Shown here one piece after another: positions 1 through 8,568 of a stretch of DNA of 64,000 nucleotides. The stretch is from assembly GCF_000411975.1 (NCBI RefSeq), contig NZ_ASXG01000157.1, positions 24,723-88,722 of the forward strand, read 5' to 3'. Below the pieces are notes generated by a model. It ran no database searches, had not been told where the DNA came from, and worked only from the letters and a program-made list of their open reading frames with translations. This DNA is from Amycolatopsis orientalis DSM 43388 (lineage in GTDB: Bacteria; Actinomycetota; Actinomycetes; Mycobacteriales; Pseudonocardiaceae). Position numbers and translations under genes: made by a program. Within the stretch, counting starts at the first letter, position 1. Each line of letters starts with the position of its first letter.

Positions 1-17
1 GGGGCCGCACGCGATCG

Positions 18-1373
18 GTGAGCGCGTTGCTGGTCGGCGCCGTGCTCGTCTACGGCTTGCTCGAAGCCATGATCGTGCCCGCGCTGCCGCTGATTCAACG
101 CGGAATCGGCGCCACCCAGGCGGAAGCCGGGTGGATCATCTCGGCGATGGCGCTCGTGGGCGCGGTCGCCACCCCGGTCGTCAGCAGGCTCGCCGACATC
201 CGCGACCGGAGAGGCGTTTTCCTCGGGGTGCTCGCGATCGTCTTCGCGGGGATCGCGACCGCGGGGCTGGCCTCCTCGGTCCTGGTGTTCGCGATCGGCC
301 AGGGCCTGCAAGGCGCCGGGGTCGGCCTGGTGCCGCTCGCCGTGGGCATCGTCCGCGACACCGAACCGCCCGAGCGGCTGCGCCGGACGAACGGCCTGTT
401 CGTCGGAGGACTCGCCGTCGCCAACGCGGCCGGGGTGCTGCTGGCCGGGCCGCTCCTGTCCACGCTCCCGTACCAGTGGCTGTACTGGATGGCGTTGATC
501 GTGCTCGTTCCGCTGCTGGGGTTCGCGGTCGTCGCGATGCCCTCTTACCCGCCTTCGGCGCGCGGCAGGGTCGATTCGATCGGCGCTGCTCTGCTCGGCC
601 TCGGAGTGGTCGCGCTCCTGCTGGCCATCACGTTCGTCGCTTCGACCGGGTGGACCTCGGCTCCCGTGCTGGGGCTGGGCGCGGCGGCGATCGTCGCGCT
701 GGCGGGGTTCGTGCTCGTCGAGCGACGGGTCGCCGACCCCCTCGTGGACCTGCGGCTGGGCGGCTCCTCGGTGCTGATCGTGCACGTGACCGCGTTCGCC
801 GCGGGGGTGTCCTCGGCGGTGCTGATGATCGCGGTCCCGAGGATCGCGGCCGCGCCGGCGGCGACCGGGTACGGGCTGGGGTCGACCGCGGTCGCCACCG
901 GGCTGATCATGTTCCCGCTCGGGGTGCTCGGCGCGATCTCCGCCCCGCTGACCGGCCGGCTGGAACGGCTGGTCGGGTCGCGCATGGTCATGGTGCTTTC
1001 CGGGGTGCTGCTGGTCGCGGCGGGACTGATCATGGTGAGCGGCCGGTCCAGCGCGTTCGTGCTCGCCGTCGGCGCCGGGCTGGTCGGCGTGGCCATCGGC
1101 ACCGGGCTCACCCAGGGCGTCAACATCATCGCAATCACGCTTCCCGCCGACCGCGTCGCCAGCGTCACCGGGCTCGCCTACGTGCTGCGCGCCGTCGGCA
1201 ACGCGGTCGGCGCCCAATTGGCCGCGACCGTCATGGCCCTCGATCTGATTCCGGGCACCCAGCTGCCGACCTGGAACGCCATCACCTGGGTCTTCCTCGG
1301 TGCGGGCGCGGTAGGCGCGCTGGTGGCAGCGGTGTCCTTCCGGCTCCCCGCGCGGCTGACCGCCGCGCACTGA
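18..1373 (+). CDS. MFS drug/metabolite exporter, possibly 5' truncated by the window edge
   Basis: This is a major facilitator superfamily transporter of at least 451 residues, almost wholly made of hydrophobic helices. The short loop RLADIRDRRGVFL after the second helix matches the family's motif A region, and the length fits the 14-helix drug:H+ antiporter class. The GTG at 18 is the first visible start, but the frame is open to base 1, so the true start may lie outside the window. The stop is followed after 33 bases by the DUF885 gene on the same strand, so the two are probably co-transcribed. Substrate cannot be read from sequence. Confidence 0.85.
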   Translation: MSALLVGAVLVYGLLEAMIVPALPLIQRGIGATQAEAGWIISAMALVGAVATPVVSRLADIRDRRGVFLGVLAIVFAGIATAGLASSVLVFAIGQGLQGAGVGLVPLAVGIVRDTEPPERLRRTNGLFVGGLAVANAAGVLLAGPLLSTLPYQWLYWMALIVLVPLLGFAVVAMPSYPPSARGRVDSIGAALLGLGVVALLLAITFVASTGWTSAPVLGLGAAAIVALAGFVLVERRVADPLVDLRLGGSSVLIVHVTAFAAGVSSAVLMIAVPRIAAAPAATGYGLGSTAVATGLIMFPLGVLGAISAPLTGRLERLVGSRMVMVLSGVLLVAAGLIMVSGRSSAFVLAVGAGLVGVAIGTGLTQGVNIIAITLPADRVASVTGLAYVLRAVGNAVGAQLAATVMALDLIPGTQLPTWNAITWVFLGAGAVGALVAAVSFRLPARLTAAH

Positions 1374-1406
1374 CCCGCGCGCATCCGACCGAGCAAGGAG
1401 ACGCTC

Positions 1407-3128
1407 ATGGCCCCGACCGTCCGAGCCCTCGCCGACCGGGTGTGGGACCACGTCCTGCGCACCGAGCCGCACTACGCGCTGCGCGCCGGCCACCCCGTCG
1501 AGCACCTGCCGAGCGGGTCGCTCGACGAGGCGGAAGAACGGACCGCGACGGGGCGGTCCGTGCGGGCGGCACTCGCCGGAATCGACGAGGCCGCGCTCGG
1601 CCGGGACGAGCGGGACACGGTCGCGCTGCTGCGCTTCATCGCCGAGCATTGGGCGGGCGCGGACCAGTCGTGGTGGTGGCACTTCCCGGTCGCGCCTTAC
1701 CAACTGTTCGACCTCAGTTTCACCGCGCCCCAAGCGTTCGACGCGATCACCTTCGCCGACCCGAACGCCGATGTCGAGCGTTTCCGTTCCCTCGCAAGGG
1801 ATCTCGCTCGGCGGGTACGCGGCGCGGAGGCGAAGCTTCGTGCGCAGGCCGAGCGCGGGTGGGGAACACCGCGAGCGGCCTTGCCGGGATTCGTCTCCGC
1901 CGTCTCCGCCGTCGCCGGCCTGCGTGCCGCGATGCAGCGGTGGCTCACCCTGGACGAGCACCGCGTCGAGCCCCTCTCCCCGGCGCTGCGAGGCAAGCTC
2001 GCCGACGGGCTTGGCCGCGCCGCGACGAACGACATTCTCCCCGCGGTCGACTCCCTGCTGCGCTACCTCGAGGGTCCGGCGCGGGACACCGCGGCACCGG
2101 GAGCCGGGCTCGCCCGCTACCCCGGCGGCGAGGAAGCCTACCGGCGGCTGGTACGGCAGTACGCCTCTTACGACATCTCGCCGGAGCAGGTGCACGAACT
2201 CGGGCAAGCCCAGGTCGCCGAGCTCACCGAGAACATGGCGAAACTGCGCTCCGAGGCCGGGTTCGACGGCGACGAAGCCGCCTACCGGAGCGTGCTCGAG
2301 GCGGACGAACGATTCCACGCCCGCCGCGCCGAGGACGTCGCCGCGACCTACCGGCGTCACCTCGCCGCCATCGAACCGCTGCTCGGGCAATGGTTCTCGG
2401 TGATGCCCAAGGCGCCGCACGCGGTCGAACGCCTCGATCCGGAACTCGAAGCCGGACTGTCCTATGGCTACTACGAACCACCCGGGCCAGCCCATCCCGC
2501 GGGTCGTTATCGCTACAACGGATCCGGGCTCGACGGCCGATCCCAGATCAACGCGGCGACCCTGATCTTCCACGAACTCGTTCCCGGGCACCACTTCCAC
2601 CTCGCGCGCCAAGAGGAAGACACCGCGCTGCACCCGATCCGCGGCCGGTTCGCCCCCGAATTGCTCGGCGCCTACACCGAAGGCTGGGCCGAATACGCCG
2701 CCTCGCTCGGGATGGAAATGGGCCTCTACTCCGACCCCTGGGACCGGTACGGCCACTACGTGCACCAGCGCCTCACTGCGCAACGACTCGTCGTCGACAC
2801 CGGGCTCAACGCCTTTGGCTGGTCCCTGGAGGAGGCGGCGGCGTACATGGCGTCCACGACCTTGGAATCGCCGCAGCAGATCCACACCGAAACGCTGCGC
2901 TACTCAACGGACATGCCCGGCCAAGCGCTCGGCTATCGCCTCGGCTTCCTCAAGTTCTGGGAACTGCGCGAGCAAGCCGCGCGGACACTCGGTAGCGCCT
3001 TCGACGTCCGCGCCTTCCACGAAGTCGTCCTCGGCCCTGGCGCCCTCCCGCTCACCGCGGTCAGCGCGAACACGGCGGACTTCGCTGCGGGGCACACTCC
3101 AGGCCGCCCTGCCACTTGGGCGGGGTGA
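1407..3128 (+). CDS. DUF885 family protein, putative metal-dependent hydrolase
   Basis: A 573-residue protein of the DUF885 family. The signature HELVPGHHFH near residue 390 and the following TEGWAEYAASLG stretch match the conserved HExxPGHH and EGWA(E/L)Y motifs of this family, which resemble zinc metallopeptidase ligands. There is no signal peptide, so it should act in the cytoplasm. The ATG at 1407 is preceded by a good ribosome site (aaggagacgctc). It follows the MFS gene by 33 bases. The substrate is unknown; a peptidase or amidase role is inferred only from the metal-site motif. Confidence 0.85.
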   Translation: MAPTVRALADRVWDHVLRTEPHYALRAGHPVEHLPSGSLDEAEERTATGRSVRAALAGIDEAALGRDERDTVALLRFIAEHWAGADQSWWWHFPVAPYQLFDLSFTAPQAFDAITFADPNADVERFRSLARDLARRVRGAEAKLRAQAERGWGTPRAALPGFVSAVSAVAGLRAAMQRWLTLDEHRVEPLSPALRGKLADGLGRAATNDILPAVDSLLRYLEGPARDTAAPGAGLARYPGGEEAYRRLVRQYASYDISPEQVHELGQAQVAELTENMAKLRSEAGFDGDEAAYRSVLEADERFHARRAEDVAATYRRHLAAIEPLLGQWFSVMPKAPHAVERLDPELEAGLSYGYYEPPGPAHPAGRYRYNGSGLDGRSQINAATLIFHELVPGHHFHLARQEEDTALHPIRGRFAPELLGAYTEGWAEYAASLGMEMGLYSDPWDRYGHYVHQRLTAQRLVVDTGLNAFGWSLEEAAAYMASTTLESPQQIHTETLRYSTDMPGQALGYRLGFLKFWELREQAARTLGSAFDVRAFHEVVLGPGALPLTAVSANTADFAAGHTPGRPATWAG

Positions 3129-3185
3129 AAGCGGCGCGCCGCGTGTTGACGCCGCGCCCGGACGCCGTGCTACCGTCCAAAACTA

Positions 3186-3196
3186 GAAACAATTTC
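3186..3196. promoter_or_regulatory. short inverted repeat upstream of the IclR gene
   Basis: GAAA-caa-TTTC lies 24 bases before the IclR start, in the middle of an AT-rich patch that stands out from the GC-rich surroundings. A TTGACG-like -35 sits at about 3147. The position suits autoregulation by the IclR protein, but this is inference from position and symmetry only. Confidence 0.3.
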
Positions 3197-3219
3197 AATT
3201 CGTCCGCGAGGAGCACAGC

Positions 3220-4023
3220 ATGACGGTTGTCGCGACGGACCCCTCGCCGAACCGCGCCCTGCCGCCGTCGATGGTCGAGCGGATGACGCTGATCCTCGAC
3301 GCCTTCGCCGCTCCGAGCACCCGGCTCACGCTCGAACAGGTCGCGCGCACGACCCGTCTCCCCCGTTCGACCGCGCACCGCATCCTCGACCAGCTCGTGC
3401 GGCTGCGGTGGCTGTCGCATTCGCCGTCCGGGTACGCGCTCGGTGCCCGGGCGCTGAACCTCGGCGGCACCGGCGGCAACCACCTCGAACTGCGCGAAGC
3501 GGCCGCGGCGGTGCTGCACGAACTGCAGTTGCGCACCGGAATGGTCGCGCATCTGGCGATCCTCGACGGCGCGGATGTCCGGTATCTGGACAAGGTCGGC
3601 GGCCGGTTCGCCGCGGTCGTCCCGTCGCGCGTCGGCGGCCGCGCGCCCGCGCAGTGCACCGCGCTCGGCAAGGCGATGCTCGCGTGGCTGCCCGCGGAAC
3701 AGGTCGAGGACCGGATCCCGCCGGCGCTCGGCCGCCAGACCAGCCGGACGATCTGCGACCAGGTGACGTTGCACCGCGAACTCGGCTGGATCCGCGATCG
3801 CAACGGCCTCGCCTTCGATCGCGGCGAGTGTTTCCCGGACATCTCCTGCGTCGCCGCTGCCGTCCGAGGCCCGGAAGGACCGGAGGCCGCGATCTCCCTG
3901 GTCGGCGACGCGCACACGGCGCTGGAGCGCGTCGCGCCGCTGGTCGTGGCCGCCGCGCGGCAGGTCACCCAAGAGCTGTACCCGATGGTTCGGCCGCGCG
4001 GGGCCGAACCTGCCTGGAACTGA
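3220..4023 (+). CDS. IclR family transcriptional regulator
   Basis: A 267-residue IclR regulator. The N-terminal winged helix-turn-helix (about residues 18-75, LEQVARTTRLPRSTAHRILD) is followed by the C-terminal GAF-like effector domain, recognisable from QCTALGKAMLAWLP and DRGECFPDISCVAAAVRG. Length is normal for the family. Start chosen at ATG 3220 with a gagg ribosome site nearby. It stands alone between the DUF885 gene and the hydrolase remnant, so the target genes cannot be named; the minus-strand hydrolase reads through its complement without a stop. Confidence 0.9.
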   Translation: MTVVATDPSPNRALPPSMVERMTLILDAFAAPSTRLTLEQVARTTRLPRSTAHRILDQLVRLRWLSHSPSGYALGARALNLGGTGGNHLELREAAAAVLHELQLRTGMVAHLAILDGADVRYLDKVGGRFAAVVPSRVGGRAPAQCTALGKAMLAWLPAEQVEDRIPPALGRQTSRTICDQVTLHRELGWIRDRNGLAFDRGECFPDISCVAAAVRGPEGPEAAISLVGDAHTALERVAPLVVAAARQVTQELYPMVRPRGAEPAWN

Positions 4024-4187
4024 TCGTCCACAAAGGACTCTCCGGCAACCGGGACACCACCGGCGCGGATGGTGGCACTGTCTCGGGGTGGCCGAGAGCA
4101 TCGCCGACGGCACGCCGAATCACCGCGTTCGGCAGGGCGTCGCGCGGGAGGGGCTGGCGCATCTCTCGGACGGGAAGCTCCGGCGCG

Positions 4188-5012
4188 GCAGTCGACGGTC
4201 AAGAACCCGCGCACCGCGGAGTGGAAGCCAGCCGGATCCTCCACCCACGGCAGGTGCCCGGCGGACAGCCGCACCCGGGTCGCCACCGGCAGCGCCCGTT
4301 CCAGCGAATCCACCGCCCACCGCGGACGGATGTCGTCCGCCCCGTCCACGATCAACGTCGGCACTTGCAGCGTTTCGCACTGACCACGCAGGTCGGGGGA
4401 ACGCTCGTGGTTGAGGGCCGCGTTGCACTCGAAATTCACGCCGAACCACGGATCAGCCATCGCTTCGGCGTGCTGCAACGCGTGCTCGCGGTCGGCGAAG
4501 TCCGCGGACCATTGCTGGACGCAGTACTCCCGGTCTTCCTCCGCGGTCCGGTCCCGCCGCTGCAGCGACTCCCAGCGCGCCAAATGACCGCCGAGTGCGG
4601 CGCGGAGGTTGCGCTCGTAGTCCGGGTGCCAGGTCGAGTCGTCGTCGATTCCGGTGCCGGAGACGTAAATCAGCTTCGTCACGCGGTCCGGATGCGCCAG
4701 CGTGTAGCGCAACGCCAGCTGCGCGCCCCAGGAATGGCCCAGCAGCGCGACGCGGTCCCAGCCGAAATGGGCGCGGACCGCGTCGAGATCGGCCATCGTC
4801 CGCTCGACCGAGTACGGGCCCTGACGCTGTGATCGGCCGCATCCTCGCTGGTCCCAGCGGCAGACCGAGGCAGCTGCCGAGAGGTCGGCCGCGACGTCCG
4901 CCATCATGTCCCACAGACCCGGGCCGCCGTGGCAGAAGACGACTGGTTCGCCGTTTCCCGCCCGGGCAGCCCACAGCCGGATCCCGTCCGCAGTCCGCAC
5001 CGCTTGTTCCAC
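4188..5012 (-). CDS. alpha/beta hydrolase (proline iminopeptidase-like) lacking a normal stop codon
   Basis: From GTG 5012 the minus strand encodes a complete alpha/beta hydrolase domain of about 275 residues: oxyanion motif HGGPG, nucleophile elbow GHSWGA, acid in LIVDGADDIRP and histidine in LSAGHLPWVEDP. The domain ends naturally near 4188 (HSAVRGFL), but no stop follows; the frame stays open to 3195, antisense to the whole IclR gene. A TGA exists at 4199-4201 in the neighbouring frame, so a one-base indel or loss of the stop is likely. The given end is the domain boundary, not a stop codon. If translated as it stands it would carry a tail of about 330 meaningless residues. No clear ribosome site precedes the GTG. 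Confidence 0.65.
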
Positions 5013-5081
5013 GCGACGCAGTATCGCCCACCGTCGGCGCTGCGCTCGTGCCTCATCAGCAGGATGATCGCCGCGCCGCCG

Positions 5082-5330
5082 GGCGGTTTTGCGCCAACGT
5101 GCTGGCGGAACCGCAAGCCGAGCGTGCGGCCGCTTCGGATCCCGCCATGGAGTTCGCTTCGAAGCGCCGGATTGGGAGCTTCCTGCTGGGGCACCGCGGA
5201 ATTGCCCGGCGTGCTGCTGCGCGAGATCGAGACCGTGCACGACCACGACGTCATCCTCGGCCGGGTGCTCGCACGACCAGCCGACGATTTCCCGCTGCGG
5301 GGAGTTCGGCGGCAGACGAGGTCCCGGGCT
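5082..5330 (+). pseudogene. remnant of a flavin reductase (FMN-binding split barrel)
   Basis: Three successive frames spell the C-terminal half of a flavin reductase: GRFCANVLAEPQAE (frame of 5083), then GVRFEAPDWELPAGAP, then ELPGVLLREIETVHDHDVI followed by LGRVLA. In intact family members these blocks occur in this order in one frame. At least two frameshifts (near 5150 and 5195) and loss of the N-terminal half, where the hydrolase start at 5012 now lies, make it a pseudogene. The adjoining 5331-5412 shows nothing recognisable. Together with the missing hydrolase stop, it marks 4.0-5.4 kb as a decayed junction. Confidence 0.55.
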
Positions 5331-5412
5331 GTTTCTGGTGCTGTGCTCCGCGATCTGCGCGCTTGGGGTACGCGGAATCATCCGGCGCTCGCGCCGGACG
5401 GGGTAGCCCGGA

Positions 5413-6189
5413 TCAGCTTCCGGTCCACGGCGGAGCCGAACCCCAGCCCCACCGGGGCACCGGCTGGTCGGCCGCGGGCCCGGCGTCCGGTGCGGAGAAC
5501 GCCACCGCGAGCCTGCTCCCCCATTCCAGATAGCCGGCGAGCGCGGCCCGGAACTCCGGATCGGCGGGCAATCCGACCTCGTCGGCGGTGGCCAGCAGCA
5601 GCGAAACCCACCGGTGCCGCTGCGGTTCGGTGATCGCGCGGCCGGCGTGCCTGCCGACCATGTGCGCGTGCCCGCCGTGCCTCGCGGTGTACTCGGCCGG
5701 GCCACCGAACACCTCGCCGAGCCAGGCCGCCACGTGCGCGGGATGGTCCGGGCTCATCCCGGCGAACACCTCGGCGAGCAGGTCGTCCCCGGGCACCTTC
5801 GCGTAGAACGCCTCGGTCAGCCTGGCCAGCGCCGCCGCTCCCCCGGCCCATTCGTACAGCGTCGGCACCGCGCCGCCCGGACCGGCGACCTCGGTGCGTG
5901 CGTAGTGCCGCATCTCCTCGATGCTTTCGACATAGGGCCGGATCTCGGCGAAGAACGCGGCGAAATGGGGGCCGGCCCGGAACCCCTGGAGGTGCGCCTC
6001 GGCGGAAGTCCAGACGATGCGCAGGACATAGCTGCCCGGCTCGTCGACCGCGCGAGCGAGTTCGTAGTCGTGGCATTGTTCGGCGGCGGCCAGCGACTTG
6101 GCCGCGCGCCGGTAGGCGTCCTCGAAAGCCGCCTGCCCGCCGTCGGGAATGCGGTAGCGGAGGTACTCGATGATCACCGGATCAGCCAA
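5413..6189 (-). CDS. ABM monooxygenase-like domain fused to group II truncated haemoglobin
   Basis: A 258-residue two-domain protein. Residues about 5-95 (VIIEYLRYRIPDGGQAAFED onward) form an antibiotic-biosynthesis-monooxygenase (ABM) dimeric barrel; residues about 110-235 form a group II truncated haemoglobin, with LYEWAGG at the start, the proximal-histidine region ARHGGHAHMVGRHAGRAI and W in HRWVSLL. Such ABM-trHb chimeras have been described in Streptomyces. Likely function is oxygen or NO chemistry coupled to a small aromatic or haem-like substrate, but this is not established. It is divergent from the HxlR gene, with a perfect 8-bp inverted repeat between them. Confidence 0.88.
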   Translation of the reverse strand: MADPVIIEYLRYRIPDGGQAAFEDAYRRAAKSLAAAEQCHDYELARAVDEPGSYVLRIVWTSAEAHLQGFRAGPHFAAFFAEIRPYVESIEEMRHYARTEVAGPGGAVPTLYEWAGGAAALARLTEAFYAKVPGDDLLAEVFAGMSPDHPAHVAAWLGEVFGGPAEYTARHGGHAHMVGRHAGRAITEPQRHRWVSLLLATADEVGLPADPEFRAALAGYLEWGSRLAVAFSAPDAGPAADQPVPRWGWGSAPPWTGS

Positions 6190-6212
6190 GCACGCGGCGA
6201 GCGGCGCGCCTA

Positions 6213-6234
6213 GTACGCACTTGCCGGTGCGTAC
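6213..6234. promoter_or_regulatory. perfect inverted repeat, probable HxlR operator
   Basis: GTACGCAC-ttgccg-GTGCGTAC, an 8-bp perfect dyad, lies in the 68-base gap between the divergent haemoglobin chimera (start 6189) and the HxlR gene (start 6258). HxlR-type dimers bind such sites, commonly of the form GTAC...GTAC, so it probably controls both genes. Confidence 0.6.
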
Positions 6235-6257
6235 CCGCGGCGGGCGATGATGGAGGA

Positions 6258-6593
6258 ATGAAAGCGCGCTACTCCTGTGCGGTCGAGCTGGCCGTCGACG
6301 TCATGGGCGGGAAGTGGAAACCGGTGATCCTGGCGCGGCTCAAGGAAGGACCGCACCGGTACGGCCAGCTGCGCCGGGCCATTCCGTCGATCACCGAGAA
6401 GGTGCTGACCGAGCAGCTGCGGGAGCTGGCCGCGGCCGGGCTGGTGCACCGGACCGAGGTGGACGGCCGGGTGCCGACGGTCGAGTACCGGCTGACCCCG
6501 GAAGGCGACGAGCTGCGCCCGGCGTTGACCGCGTTGTACGAATGGGGCAGCCGGTATGCCGAGCGCAACGGCATCGCGGTCGGCACTTCCTGA
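6258..6593 (+). CDS. HxlR family transcriptional regulator
   Basis: A 111-residue winged-helix protein of the HxlR family. The opening RYSCAVELAVDVMGGKWKPV contains the family's Cys and GGKW signature, followed by GQLRRAIPSITEKVLTEQLR (recognition region) and VEYRLTPEGDEL (wing). Many HxlR proteins sense reactive electrophiles or disulfide stress through the N-terminal Cys. It faces the ABM-truncated haemoglobin gene across a palindromic operator and most likely represses it. Confidence 0.92.
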   Translation: MKARYSCAVELAVDVMGGKWKPVILARLKEGPHRYGQLRRAIPSITEKVLTEQLRELAAAGLVHRTEVDGRVPTVEYRLTPEGDELRPALTALYEWGSRYAERNGIAVGTS

Positions 6594-6596
6594 CCG

Positions 6597-6956
6597 CTAC
6601 GCGCGCAGCAGGTCGGCCAGCACCGCTGCCTCGCTGATGTCGCTGCGCTTCGTCGCGGTCAGCAGAGTCAGCGGGCCCTTTTTCGCCAGTGCGCGCAAGT
6701 GGTCCAGTGCTTCCGCGCGTTCCGGCTCTTCGAGTTCCGAGCGGTAGCGTTTCGCGAATTCCTCGTAGCGGTCGGGGTCGTGCGCGTACCACTTGCGCAG
6801 TTCCGTCGACGGGGAGATCTGCTTGAGCCAGTCGTCCAGATGCGCGCGGTCCTTGCTCACTCCGCGCGGCCACAACCGGTCGACCAAGACCCGCGCGCCG
6901 TCGGAGGATTCCGGCTCGTCGTAGACCCGGCGCACCTGGATTTGGCGGTTGCTCAT
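6597..6956 (-). CDS. DUF488 family protein
   Basis: A 119-residue DUF488 protein, recognised by IQVRRVYD, the GARVLVDRLWPRGVSK block and WYAHDPDRYEEFAKRY. Start placed at ATG 6956, where the family's N-terminus begins; longer frames upstream run into unrelated sequence. Its stop lies 3 bases from the HxlR stop, so the two genes converge. The biochemical role of DUF488 is not established. Confidence 0.88.
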   Translation of the reverse strand: MSNRQIQVRRVYDEPESSDGARVLVDRLWPRGVSKDRAHLDDWLKQISPSTELRKWYAHDPDRYEEFAKRYRSELEEPERAEALDHLRALAKKGPLTLLTATKRSDISEAAVLADLLRA

Positions 6957-7050
6957 CGGGACAGCGGCTCCTTCCGGCTTCGGCGTCCGTCGCCGTCCAG
7001 CGTCCGCCGTCGCCCGCGACGGCGCAAACCAAGGGGTATAACCCCCGGGT

Positions 7051-7863
7051 ATGGAACTGCGCCAGCTGCGGTACTTCGTCGCCGTGTTCACCGAGGGGTC
7101 GATCAGCCGGGCGGCCGCGTCGCTGATGATGTCGCAGCCCGCGCTGACCCGGCAGATCCGCGTCCTCGAACGCGAACTCGGCACGCCCTTGTTCGACCGG
7201 GTGCCGACTGGCGTGCAGGCGACGGTGGCCGGCCGGGCATTGCACGAGCACGCGCGGCAGCTGCTGCGGCTCGCCGACGCGACGCGGGAGGTCACGCGGT
7301 CCGCGGCGCCGGTCAAAGAGCAGGTCGAAATCGCGTTGCCGCCGGGGATTCCGCAGGATTGGGTGCTCGCGGCGCTGGCGGAGATCCGCCGTCAGGCACC
7401 CGGCGCCGCGCTGTCCTTTTTGGACGCCAGCAGCACCGAGCAACTGCGGATGCTCGGCGAGGGCCGGATCGACATCGGGCTGGTCCACCAGAACCCGCCG
7501 TCCACCCTGCACGGGCGGATGTTGTTCGAGCATCCGTTCGGCGTCGCGATCCGGCCCGGCCACCCGCTTTTCGGCCGCGCCGAGTGCCGGTTGCGGGACC
7601 TCGACGACGTCCGGGTGCTCGCCCACGCGCGGGCCCAGGCGCCGGCGGGACACGACCGGATGCTCGCCGCGGCGCACGGGCTCGGGGTGTCGCCGAACTG
7701 GCGATTCGCCCGGTTCACCGAAAACGCGCTGGCCTGCGCGGAGGCCGTCGAGGCGGACGCGGTGCTGCTGAGCCGCCCCAGCGCCGCCCGCATGCTGCCC
7801 GGCTGGGCCTGGAGCGAACTCGTCGAACCGAGCGTTCCGCTGACCACCTGGGCAACCTGCTAG
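7051..7863 (+). CDS. LysR family transcriptional regulator, C-terminus cut short by an in-frame stop
   Basis: A 270-residue LysR regulator: N-terminal helix-turn-helix (MELRQLRYFVAVFTEGSISR, residues 1-60) and a substrate-binding domain from about residue 90. It ends at TAG 7861-7863 after TTWATC, but the same frame continues for 17 sensible codons, PQTRRIVSAVLEALPGI, to a second TAG at 7915-7917. Those residues look like the normal last helix of a LysR protein, so the first TAG is probably a recent nonsense mutation. Loss of one C-terminal helix may or may not abolish function. The neighbouring genes do not show its target. Confidence 0.85.
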   Translation: MELRQLRYFVAVFTEGSISRAAASLMMSQPALTRQIRVLERELGTPLFDRVPTGVQATVAGRALHEHARQLLRLADATREVTRSAAPVKEQVEIALPPGIPQDWVLAALAEIRRQAPGAALSFLDASSTEQLRMLGEGRIDIGLVHQNPPSTLHGRMLFEHPFGVAIRPGHPLFGRAECRLRDLDDVRVLAHARAQAPAGHDRMLAAAHGLGVSPNWRFARFTENALACAEAVEADAVLLSRPSAARMLPGWAWSELVEPSVPLTTWATC

Positions 7864-7918
7864 CCGCAGACCCGGCGGATCGTCAGCGCGGTCCTGGAAG
7901 CGCTGCCCGGAATTTAGC

Positions 7919-7936
7919 GTTGCACCGTTACGCAAC
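7919..7936. promoter_or_regulatory. inverted repeat over the TetR gene promoter
   Basis: GTTGC-accgttac-GCAAC overlaps a TTGCAC -35-like hexamer at 7920, with TATTACTAT at the -10 position just before the GTG at 7957. The transcript would be almost leaderless. A dyad sitting on its own promoter suggests TetR autorepression. Confidence 0.4.
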
Positions 7937-7956
7937 ACTGTATTACTATCCTGGGC

Positions 7957-8568
7957 GTGAGCCCGAGACAGCGCGACGCCGCGCTTCGCGAAAGCCTTCT
8001 GGCAACGGCCGCCCAAGTGCTCGCCGAGGAAGGCGGCCCGGCCTTGTCGACTCGGCGGCTGGCCCGCGAACTGGGTGTGTCGACGACAGCGGTGTACACC
8101 TATTTCGGCAGTGTCGAGCAGTTGCGCCGGGAGGTGCGGCTGGAGGGATTCCGCCGGCTCGAAGCCACGCTGGACCCGCCCGGCAAGGACCCGGTGGCCG
8201 CCCTCGCCGGAGCGGCGGCGGCCTTTTTCCGGTTCGGAATGGCCGAACCGCACCTGTACCGGGCGATGTTCGTCGACCGTCCGCTGGACGACGACCGCGC
8301 GGGCGAGGCCTGTTTCCTGCTGCTGCGTAAGATTTTCGCCGAGGCCGTGGGAGCCGGCCGGTTTCCCGGCGTGCCCGCGGAGCAAGCGGAAATGGGCGCG
8401 GCCCAGGTGTGGAGCACGCAGCACGGGCTGGCGACGATGGTGCTCAGCGGAGCTTTGCCGGAGGCCGCGGGACGGGCGACGCTCGCGGATCTGCTGGTGC
8501 GGCTGGCGATCGGGTACGGCGACGCCCCGGACCAAGCGGCCCGGTCAGTATCGGAAGCACTGAAATGA
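7957..8568 (+). CDS. TetR family transcriptional regulator
   Basis: A 203-residue TetR-type repressor. The helix-turn-helix lies at about residues 20-55 (ALSTRRLARELGVSTTAVYT, then YF), and the C-terminal part resembles the TetR_C_33/WHG-type ligand domains (FFRFGMAEPHLYRAMF). The GTG start at 7957 is followed at once by a normal TetR N-terminus. Its TGA overlaps the ATG of the next gene (ATGA at 8565), so the two form an operon and the membrane protein is its likely target. Confidence 0.9.
   Translation: MSPRQRDAALRESLLATAAQVLAEEGGPALSTRRLARELGVSTTAVYTYFGSVEQLRREVRLEGFRRLEATLDPPGKDPVAALAGAAAAFFRFGMAEPHLYRAMFVDRPLDDDRAGEACFLLLRKIFAEAVGAGRFPGVPAEQAEMGAAQVWSTQHGLATMVLSGALPEAAGRATLADLLVRLAIGYGDAPDQAARSVSEALK

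Noticed and set aside
131..2995. A 954-codon plus-strand frame across the MFS and DUF885 genes
   Set aside because: It is an Arg/Pro/Gly-rich alternative frame of two well-supported genes; GC-rich actinobacterial DNA gives such open shadows everywhere.
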